Assembly: GCA_051453625.1 (NCBI GenBank)
Contig: JBOZIK010000001.1
Location: forward strand, 7,025,278 to 7,055,185
DNA length: 29,908 nucleotides
Direction of reading: 5' to 3'
Origin: Welwitschia mirabilis
Taxonomy: Eukaryota; Gnetophyta; Gnetopsida; Welwitschiales
The notes under the pieces: generated by a model
Databases searched by the model: none
Told to the model about the DNA's origin: nothing
Seen by the model: only the letters and a program-made list of their open reading frames with translations
Shown here: positions 21,441 through 29,908 of the stretch, piece after piece
How the letters are laid out: every line of letters starts with the position of its first letter
How positions within the stretch are numbered: position 1 is the first letter of the stretch
Translations under genes and position numbers: made by a program

Positions 21441-21523
21441 NNNNNNNNNNNNNNNNNNNNNNNNNNNNNNNNNNNNNNNNNNNNNNNNNNNNNNNNNNNN
21501 NNNNNNNNNNNNNNNNNNNNNNN
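21441..21523. other. Assembly gap (83 N)
   Basis: A run of 83 N, apparently a sized gap, in AT-rich DNA with no feature on either side. Confidence 0.95.
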
Positions 21524-21860
21524 ATTAAATATATTACATCATAAAAGACTAAAGTAAAATCAAGTTAATAGCTATTGAAAAAGAAAAACTATTTGAATAA
21601 TTACATTTACATAAGGGTAAGTGGTAGAAATCTTCTTAAGAAAAAAAAAAGTCTTCATTAAATCAATTACTACTAGTAGAATGTAACTTCTTTGCTTTGC
21701 ATTTATTCATATGTCAATAAGATAAACATTTTAACATAGTTATTACATTATAGCTTTTTTCTAAAAAATTAAGGATGAAACCATATGGGAATCAATTGAT
21801 AAAACATGAAAGGTATATGATCATTTTTGAATAAAATCAATGAGTGAGAAAAAAAAATAT

Positions 21861-23150
21861 TAATAATACCTTAATGGCACAAATTTCATAATCCAAATAA
21901 GAGACGAAGAATTGATAAATTTTCATTGAAAAATAATCTCTTATTAAATTGATGCAAAACAGGATTATCATTCCATGATTTATTAATGTCACTACTGAAG
22001 GAATGGATCCAAGAAATATTAGAAGGCTTCTTAGAATGATTGATTAGAATATCTTTATTAAGACTAAGGAGTTCCCTAAGATTCAATTCAAGGCATGGAT
22101 TTAGATAAAAAAGAATAGGATTTTTATAATTTAATATTCTAAGAAATCCTAAATCATATTTTTAAAAAGTAGAAGGTAACATGAATATAGGATTAGAAGA
22201 AAGAATAGTATGTTAATTTTTGCTTAAAGACATAAGTGGAACAGATAGAGAAATATTTTTAATAGGATTAAACTCCTTAAAATTGATTACTGCATGGGAT
22301 GTAAGAAGTCTATCCTTTATTAGGTTTTGTTGAATCTATGTAAAATTTTCCTTATCCTTGTTATCCTTATTATTTACATTATTGCAACATTTTCCAAGTT
22401 ATTAAATTCATAAAAATCTCAAAAAAGGAAATGTGATCACTTATCACATGTTGGAAATTTTTAGGTTAATCTAGAATTGATTTTCTAATAGTAAGTGAAT
22501 ATTGTAAATATAATCTAATATATTATATCATAATCTGATAAATCATCATCCTCATCATTCTTATTTAACTAGTGAGTTAAAACTTCATTGTCATCATATT
22601 ATATATCATCTATTAGACATTGACCATATAAATATTCCTTGTTAAAATAGACTTTATTACATGTGGAGCTATTTTGATGTTTAATTCTTCATTCTTAAGG
22701 TTAGAAATGTAAGACATAGTGGTGTAGGCTTTGAAATGTTGTATTACAAGAGAATCTTAAGGTATTTTATTTTTCAAAAGAAATTTGTGAAAGTATGTCT
22801 ATAAGAGATGCAATGTTTTGGTTGGTAGTCTCTTGTATTTCCTTCATATTCTTGTTAATGGCCTTTTACATTTTCTTGTATTCTTCTATTTGAATCATGA
22901 AGTAAATCTTATTGGTTGCTTTGATGGATAAAATAACTTTTTAGGTATAATAAATCTATTTCTTTTTACATTCCTCTATGAAAGGGGTTTAGGTATGCTA
23001 AATCGATTATAAAATGCTTTTCTAAATGAAGTAGGAGCCCCAAAATGTTAAAAATTCTCATCATTATTCCTACATGAATACTAAAAAGAAGAATTAAAAA
23101 AAGAGAAAGGTTAAAAAGAGGAAGGGATTCAATTCCCAGATTCAACATTA
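21861..23150 (-). pseudogene. Possible decayed gag-like region of a minus-strand retroelement
   Basis: Several minus-strand tracts read as protein when frames are joined by eye. From 23110 to 22890: HFGAPTSFRKAFYNRFSIPK, NVKRNRFIIPKKLFYPSKQP, PIRFTS, rich in F, R, K and P. From 22900 to 22770: MIQIEEYKKM, a stop, then KAINKNMKEIQETTNQNIAS, which has coiled-coil character. From 22725 to 22640: SYISNLKNEELNIKIAPHVI. At 21886-22086 a 66-codon ATG frame reads MNLRELLSLNKDILINHSKK. A basic and coiled-coil N-terminus downstream of a primer-site-like sequence would fit gag, but I do not recognise the family and cannot exclude a cellular pseudogene or another reverse-transcribing element. Confidence 0.35.
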
Positions 23151-23619
23151 TTTTTCATTCGTAACTTTCTTTTTATTTTTGCAAATATTACACATAGTAT
23201 TCTTTTACCATTATCCATAGATGGAAACGGAAATAAGAATAATTAATTTGGATAGTAAGTAAGATAATAATGAGGATTTCACAAAGCACAAGATATAGAT
23301 AAACCTCACTAACAAAGAATTTAGTAATATGAAAAGCTTGAGATAAACATAAATTTTAGGTGGTAATCTTCAAGATCAAATTAGGTAAAAAGAGCAATAT
23401 TAAAGTGTTAGTATTCAAGTCTCCATGTACAGAGTAAAACTAACATAGAAAGAAAAACTAAGAAAATTAAAATGCAACCTAAACTAAAAAAACAAAAGTG
23501 CAAGATAATTTAAGAAAAGGGAAAATTATATGTAAACTACATAAGTAAAAAATTTGAAATCAAATTAGTCACTTATGTAATAAGAATTAAACTTCTAAAA
23601 ATTTTAAAACTCCTTTTTA

Positions 23620-23640
23620 CAATTAGCACCAATTTGTTGG
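23620..23640 (-). promoter_or_regulatory. LTR end and primer-site-like sequence, minus strand
   Basis: On the minus strand the sequence reads CTCCAACA then AATTGGTGCTAATTG. Plant LTR retrotransposons commonly join an LTR ending in CAACA to AATTGG plus the primer-binding site (which begins TGG). A TATA box lies about 100 bases upstream and gag-like tracts about 490 bases downstream. The tRNA is not identified. Confidence 0.35.
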
Positions 23641-23726
23641 AGTGAAGATCATATGCTTTTCTTCTTCAATTAATCATCTTTAATAATAATCTATAATCTT
23701 AAGTATTTAACTAACACAAACACATG

Positions 23727-23738
23727 CTTATATAGGGA
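23727..23738 (-). promoter_or_regulatory. TATA box of a possible minus-strand LTR
   Basis: The minus strand reads CCCTATATAAGCATG, a good plant TATA context, about 100 bases upstream of the LTR-end-like sequence. That is the spacing expected for a short R-U5. In DNA this AT-rich, such words also arise by chance. Confidence 0.3.
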
Positions 23739-24339
23739 GTTAACGTAATGTTATGCTCTAGAGAGAAATACAAAGTACATCTAGAAACTTTATTTAAAAA
23801 TGAATTGAAATGATTTTCTAGTTAATTTTATAATGATAAATAAGTGACAGTTTAATCCTAAATGCAATGCAAGAATAAAATAAAATATTACATGTAGTTT
23901 ACTAACCAAGTTAATGAATCTACCATTACCTAGACTGATTCTTATAATCTATATTAATTACAAATTAATATTACTTTAATTATAACTTAAACTATAGAGA
24001 AGATAAGAGAACAATTAGTAAACATAAAATGATCTTTTATTACTCATAATTTCCTTACATTATCTTAAAAGTAGTCACTCCTTAATAGATAAAACATAGC
24101 CTAGCACTAACATAAACTTTTCTTGTAAGGTAGATGAACCCCTTGCTAAATTGAACTTTAATTTATCACAAAAATAATTGAAGCATAAAATATGAAAAAT
24201 GGGGAATTTAAGTTCGTATTTATAGTTTTGAATTAATAATTTAGGTCACAAAGGAATAGTAATTGGCCAAGAGTAATCATATCACTAATTTTGTAATGTA
24301 TAAAATATATTTTTACATTTATTAGAGTTGTTATACTAC
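23739..24339. other. AT-rich stretch, possibly LTR U3
   Basis: No coding signal. If the minus-strand LTR call at 23636 is right, this would be part of its U3; the outer end of that LTR is not visible. Confidence 0.3.
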
Positions 24340-24860
24340 TGGGTATTATCTAGACAAGGAGATGGATGACATGTGATCTTTTCTTTAATAGCTAAGTATC
24401 CTTCACATGTCTTCTTGATTTAACACCTAAGCTTCATTTACCTATGCTTCATCTAGATGACCAAGTGGATGACTATCAATGAAAAATAAAGTTTTTATTA
24501 TCATTGAGTGTTGTCCAGATGATATAATGCATAACTATCAGTAGAAAAATGAATTTTTTGTTTACGTATACTATTTCTCATCCTCTAAGTGTTGTTCAGA
24601 TGAGAAGGTGGGTAACAACTATAGTAACTGATATAGTAACCTATTATAGTAACTCTACTATAGTAACTTTATTATAGTAACTTGGTGTTGTGCTAGGTAT
24701 CATCTAGAAGACATGATGGACAACAACTAGATTATTTGCTATAGTAATCCACTATAAAACCCCTAATAAAGTAACATAATATAGTAATTCTTATATAGTA
24801 CTTACCTAGATGATGCACTTTTCTCATCTAAATCATCTCTAGTCATCATCTCTTATTCTA
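24340..24860. repeat. Degenerate repeat region with an ATAGTAAC tandem array
   Basis: Five ATAGTAAC words start at 24621, 24633, 24646, 24660 and 24674, spaced 12 to 14 bases, with weaker copies at 24751-24800. On both sides a larger unit recurs in degenerate form: GTGTTGTCCAGATGA (near 24510), GTGTTGTTCAGATGA (near 24588) and GTGTTGTGCTAGGTATCATC (near 24685), each followed by a TGGATRAC or GGTAACAAC-like segment. Tandem subrepeats of this sort are common in plant LTRs. Confidence 0.7.
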
Positions 24861-25659
24861 AAATTAACTTCTCAGGTTCTAAAGCATAAAAAACAACTTT
24901 AAAAGCATCATATTAATCTTTATTAAGCATCATAATGATAGCTATTTTAATGGCATTACATTAAGCTATTTAATCCTCATCTAAATGTCAGAACTCTAAA
25001 TAGATGTAAAACATACTCCAAACATGATGTAAAATATGGTCAATTTAGCATACAATAATTACTCAAAAGTATATTTATAAATAAAAAAGTTAAATGGATA
25101 ATAAAATAACTTACACATGTATTTTTGATTACTCATTTATTACATTAGAGAAAATATCAGAGAGAAAAGATATGGTACTACATCCTTTTACATTGAGTTT
25201 AATTGTTTTCTATAGTATTTTGATTAGAGATGGAAGGTACAACTATGCAACCATGCAAACTTGTGTTATTTATTACTTAGGTTAACCATGCATAATCTTT
25301 TAACTACTAATTTTTTATTAGCATGTTTATTTTAAATGCTATAAATATCATGTTATTTTAATACATTTTTTTGAATCAAATAAAAGAGCATAATGGATAT
25401 TTTCATATCCCTTATGAATTTCCCTAATTTTCTATTTTTCATTTCCCACATTTGCCATGCACCTTCTAGTATTTTGATGTTGTTAAAACTATATCCATAT
25501 TTATCTTCCATATCCCTTCTATCCTAGGCTATTCTTAGTTCATGTATTACTATATATTATATTTTTATAATTAATTTAGATGGGATACTATTAATGGTCA
25601 ATGTACACTCCCCATGTGGGCTCTCCCCATAACTTTTAGAACCTCTTATATCTTTTAAT
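24861..25659. other. AT-rich stretch, possible LTR left of a copia primer-site-like sequence
   Basis: No protein similarity. A 63-codon + frame at 25094-25285 (MDNKITYTCIFDYSFITLEK) is unassigned and likely chance. The right end (AACCTCTTATATCTTTTAAT) resembles the end of a copia LTR before its primer-binding site, but no LTR start can be fixed. Confidence 0.35.
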
Positions 25660-25672
25660 TAGTATCAAAGCC
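25660..25672 (+). promoter_or_regulatory. Possible copia primer-binding site (initiator tRNA-Met)
   Basis: TAGTATCAAAGCC differs from the common plant copia primer-binding site TGGTATCAGAGCC at two positions, both G-to-A, the same change seen throughout the window. The following 300 bases on the + strand contain a stop-riddled frame from ATG at about 25730 (MALSSMTTLVKQTY) that could be a gag start, not confirmed. The 10-base core also occurs near 17471 and 18806, so chance cannot be excluded. Confidence 0.35.
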
Positions 25673-27871
25673 TACTATTATATAACCTTAATATCTAGGC
25701 ATAGAAAGAATTCAAGCTCCATTGATAATTTATGGCTTTATCATCTATGACTACATTGGTTAAGCAAACATATTAGATTTGAGATGAGGCATGACAATGA
25801 AATTCTTACTTACATCTCTTTCTTACTATTGAATTCCTCCATATCATTCCAAAAATAGAAGCAAAAGTATTCTAGAATATTTATCCATCTAATGAGTCAT
25901 CTATTATTATTGTATTTTAAGAGGATATCAAATAACTATTTTTTCAAAGCTCATAAATAAGCAATAATGTGCCTTTAAGCATGTGATCTAATAAGAATAT
26001 CACCTAAGAATCTAAAATTATTTTGTGATTTCCTATGATGAGGAAGTCATGATTCATCATTGAATCATCTATGGGTATCATAATATAAACATACTTATGT
26101 ATAGCTATAAATAAGTGGTAGTACTTAAAGTATTCTATTATTATAACATCATAGTTGAGCATAAATAGTTTAGTTGTTTTTGGATTGATCTTGAAATGTG
26201 CTACTATTGGCAATTTTAGTTGGCTATGCAATCTTTGACTCATATTAGAAATAATAAGAAGAATAAGCAAATTCTATATCTATAAGTGGATAAATAAATG
26301 AGATTATTATGGATATGCATTATATAGAGGAGAGTTTAAAATAATTCATGGCATGGTGCATGACAGCTATACTACTTGAAAATGTATAGAGTTAGTTTTT
26401 AGTTTAATTCTAAAATGACTGACATCATCATGTTCACTTTGATTTGTTTGATGAAAATCTTATTTATGGGTCTATTGGCAATATTAGTGGTAATGTCCAA
26501 GGCATCATTTGTTGTGTCCTTATAAAATATAAAAAATATTATATTTCTAAAGAATTTACGAAGGAATCAATCCTAATAGTATGTCCAAGTTCCCTATTAT
26601 TAGCATATAGGTGCTTAATATGATTCATTTTAGAGGCAAAAATTATTAAAGCTATAGTTTAAAGGGGGTAAATTTCAAAAATAAAATTAAAATAATCATT
26701 ATTTAAGATACCATCAATATTATTTTGAAGATATTTATGGTTATAAAAGTTATCTTAGAATGGAAGAATACATCTTATTATTTTTAGGTGAGTTCCATTT
26801 ATGTGAGTAGGATGTGTTCCTATGACACTCTCTTTACTCTTACCCTAATTAAGCACTATTATTTTTTTCCTTTTCCTTTCTTATTTAATATTTTTATCCA
26901 ATAGACATAATGGAATCTAGGACCAAATTCTGCTTACTCCTTTATTAGAAAATCTACACTGTAAGAAAGACAAATCATATTAATATCATATTTTTACCAA
27001 TAATTAATTTCTAGGTTATTTTAGTTTACAAACAATAGCAATTTCATAAGTTTGTATTCTTCATTTCTTCCTAGCTTTTTATCATATAAAAGATATCTTT
27101 ATTATAGTTAAGGAGATGTAAACATGTTGTCAACATACATGGATAAATTTTAAGAATAATAACTAACCAATATAATAGGAGGTTGCAACTCTAATTAATG
27201 GCATTCTAACTCAATATCTAACCATCCTCCAAATGTGAATTGGTTTTACTTTAGATTATATACTATACAAACATGTTAGACTTAACTTTATAGGATTTTA
27301 CTTCACTTTGATATAGCCCTAGTACAAGTGAAAGGTGGTATGTGAGATGAATGCATGCTTGCAAATAACCCTTGCTTCCTTAAAGCATCTCTAGATGGTG
27401 TAACATGATCCATCAACACCAATATGTTGAGATATTAAGTATAAATGAGTTAATACATGGGTAGGATAGGATAGTGATGGATAAATCCACTTTTAGAAGG
27501 GTATTATTAAAAAAAAATGCAATGCAACCCACCTTGGTAATGAAATCCAAGTTGATGAACATTATTAGAATTATCTTGATTTAGTCCTGTCCGATGTATA
27601 TACTACACAAATGCATGTAAATAATTCCAAATAATGTGAATATTTAATAAATTTTTTTACCTAGTTATAATAATTCTAATCATTATTTGGTTCATTTTAT
27701 GGAAATAACCATAAAAAGAAAGCAAGCATACAAGAACATTTCTATTTTCAAGGTTATAATAATAAAAATTTAGATAAAGGAAATATTCTTTTAGTTTCTG
27801 TATAAATAAGGAAATACTATTTCTTTATCTTTTAAAAATAATAAAAATATGAAATAATGTGCTTAAAGAAA
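25673..27871. other. AT-rich stretch with unassigned open frames
   Basis: An 88-codon minus-strand frame at 26004-26270 (MLILLIISNMSQRLHSQLKL, then PIVAHFKINPKTTKLFMLNY) is the longest uninterrupted ATG frame free of N or microsatellite on that strand in the right half. Its residues are mixed rather than purely AT-driven, but I recognise no family, and it overlaps the possible + strand gag start. The rest, including 26271-27871, shows no readable domain. Confidence 0.35.
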
Positions 27872-28024
27872 CTAAAACATACCTGGAGCTATGCCAATCC
27901 TATAAAGCATTCTTCCATGCTCATATGACAATATCCATGGATTAGTGCAAATAAGGTAAGAAAAAGAAAGTATAGCACAAACATAATTATTAAGATATAG
28001 GTATCTATTCAAGATTTTATATGG
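27872..28024 (-). pseudogene. Unidentified open frame with exon-like end
   Basis: A 51-codon minus-strand frame between two TAG codons, without an ATG near its start. Its last part reads NPWILSYEHGRMLYRIGIAP and meets a consensus plant splice donor, CAG then GTATGT, at 27881-27885. A pyrimidine-rich tract lies upstream on the same strand, but the acceptor AG is not obvious (TTTGCAC is seen). It might be a relic exon of a captured or dead gene. No family recognised. Confidence 0.25.
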
Positions 28025-29480
28025 CTATATTATAAGTCAATAAAAATAAGTGATAAGCTAGACACTACTTATGTTGCTTAAACTACTAAGGTGAAAACTC
28101 TTACAAGCATGCACATACAAAGTAAGCTAAAGAAAAAGGGTAAAAAAGATATTTCTACAAATAAATACCACTTGTGAGTAATTTAACTTAAATCCATTGA
28201 TAGAAACATATTTTATATACTTAATTTTCCTCTAAAATTTTGTGTAGCAAGTTTTCTATAATTTTCAACATTAATTATAACATTTTTAGGCTCTAGGAAG
28301 ACATCATAGTTAAAAAGTAATAATTAATTAATTTTGTAGAAAATAATAAATTATAGTAGTTTTTAAGAAACTAGACATTAATAGGTTCCTTAGAATCTAA
28401 CTTAAACTATCTTTGAATTATAAAAATATTATTTTTAATGTTATCATTCAAAGGTAAAGACTATTAAATTTTCTAAAATCATAGTCCTACTGCACTACAT
28501 TAAAATAATCATGACTTTTAAAATGCTTTGAGTTTTTAAATGATTCAAGATGTTTTGGAAATATTGTTCACTTTTCTAGAAGTTAGAATGCAGATAGATA
28601 CAAAAATGTAAATTACTTACATATTGTTTTCTACATTTATTTTCTAATATATTTTAACAAATAATGTTTAAAAAAATAATTATCCATCTAAAAAATTACT
28701 GTTTTTAATTTTCATGTTAATAACATAACCCTAGACTTACATTAAAAAAGTTCACTAATTTATACCTATTAAGTAATAAGATATGATATTTTTATCCTAT
28801 GCCTATATTTTGGAAATTTAATCTCATCATAGCAAAAATATGATAAGGTTTTTCCAACTAGTTAAATAATAACTTAGATCATTAAAATAACAAATATACT
28901 AATTTATTACTTATAAAAAGAAAAATCAATTATAAAAATAAAAATCATGATAGAAAGAAAAATCAAATCAATTAAAAAAGAACTAAATTACCATGAGCCT
29001 TGGGATTTTCCATAAAAGAGTATTAGCTTAAAGATATTTTTAAGGATTAGACTTTGCCCCTAATAAAATTGTCCTAATGCATAATAGATTAAAAAAGATA
29101 TAATACTAAAATAAACATGGGTACCCAAATTTATTTCTTTTTGAAATTTTATAGTGAATCACCTATCACTTGGCCATAATCATCCATTAGTAATTCTCCA
29201 TCATCAAGCACAAGGGACCCCTTATATCTCACTATAATGTCTTTGTGGGAGCCAATGGGAGGGAATAATATTTTATAAAATAATTTTATAAAATCCATAA
29301 ATAATTTCCTAATAAAGTATTACATTATTCCAATAGAAAATGAAATCATATGGATAATGTGAGTAAAAAGCTAATGTGGGAAGATCAGTATGACCTTGAT
29401 AGTTGAAGATTAATGAAGATCCAAGCTTAATAATTTCTTAGCCCCAATTTCCAAGTTCCAAAAGTAAGAAAATGAAAGAA
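28025..29480. other. AT-rich stretch, nothing identified
   Basis: Very AT-rich with many poly-A and poly-T runs and no coding signal or repeat structure that I can support. Confidence 0.5.
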
Positions 29481-29573
29481 ATAGAGAGAGAGTGTGTGTG
29501 TGTATGTGTGTGAGTGAGAGTGTGTCTATGCGTCTGTGTATGTGAGAAAGAGAGAGAGAAGGGAGGGAAGAAG
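29481..29573. repeat. Compound (GA)n/(TG)n microsatellite
   Basis: An AGAGAGAG run, then imperfect TG units (TGTGTGTGTGTATGTGTGTGAG), then variant TCTATGCGTCTG units, and a closing GAAAGAGAGAGAGAAGGGAGGG tract. It differs from the pure TG array at 18.6 kb in being interrupted and older in appearance. Confidence 0.9.
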
Positions 29574-29908
29574 AAATGCACTTATGTGAAATAAAAGAAA
29601 AGCATGTCCTTTAATAAGAGAAAAAAGATCTCTATAGATATATAAACAAAAGCACATAGTACAAGATTACATGATTTATCATTGATAAGTGCAATGAGTA
29701 GTAAGTGATAGAGTACAAAAAGATATCATATTTATAACTCATGCACCTACCTAGGGTAAGTAATCATCTTGCTTTAACTAGTAAGATTAATTACATGCAT
29801 CATTTCCTCATGCTAGCTCTTTTAATCCTTCACAGGCTCATAAGTAAGTTTAATACATACAAGACATGCCTCAAAAAAATAAATGCACAAATTTCAAAAT
29901 TTTCATAT
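29574..29908. other. Right flank, nothing identified
   Basis: AT-rich, no readable coding frame, repeat or RNA gene. Confidence 0.5.

Noticed and set aside
1-29908. CRISPR arrays, bacterial operons, tRNA or rRNA genes
   Set aside because: No direct repeat with regular unique spacers, no ribosome-binding-site-led gene strings, and no cloverleaf or rRNA-like sequence were seen on reading both strands.

Overview
The window looks like heterochromatic, repeat-dominated nuclear DNA of a seed plant. Evidence: decayed Ty1/copia and Ty3/gypsy polyproteins whose closest remembered relatives are plant Sirevirus-like copia and OTA-clade (Athila/Tat-type) gypsy elements, a plant L1-type LINE tail with a zf-RVT zinc motif, long (TG)n microsatellites, and very AT-rich, CpG-poor sequence. 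Six runs of N (about 1.2 kb in total) show it is a draft scaffold. I see no intact protein-coding gene, no tRNA or rRNA gene, and no bacterial-type operon, CRISPR array or mobile system. The species cannot be named from the sequence.

Layout. 1-239: nothing identified. 240-1688 (+): Ty1/copia pol remnant (GAG-pre-integrase, integrase, start of reverse transcriptase) with an internal 156-bp tandem duplication, cut off by a 696-N gap. 2385-3060: AT-rich DNA crowded with TAGATGT/AGACAT motifs. About 3415-6555 (+): gypsy copy A (end of gag, protease, RT, RNase H, integrase zinc finger). 6656-9040 (+): gypsy copy B (RT, RNase H, complete integrase region), head-to-tail after copy A with only a 100-N gap between them. 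9041-11030: non-coding tail of copy B. 11031-12148: probable LTR with a G-rich tract before it and a decayed tRNA-Asp-type primer-binding site after it. 12302 to about 14060 (-): 3' end of a LINE. 14061-18574: unassigned, with a few coding-like minus-strand tracts. 18575-18785: (TG)n. 18786-21860: AT-rich, nothing identified. 21861-23740 (-): a possible decayed retroelement start (gag-like tracts, primer-site-like sequence, TATA box). 24340-24860: degenerate tandem repeats. 25660: a possible copia primer-binding site on the + strand. 25673-29908: AT-rich with short unassigned open frames and a compound microsatellite.

None of these parts works together as a living system; they are layered dead retroelements. 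The strongest signal is how they died. Stops and active-site losses are mostly G-to-A and C-to-T transitions, including loss of all three integrase DDE residues in gypsy copy B and two of them in the copia element. The most interesting structural points are the in-frame duplication in the copia remnant, the head-to-tail gypsy pair, and the LTR lying between an internal-region end and a primer-binding site. I found nothing I could defend as a new biological system.
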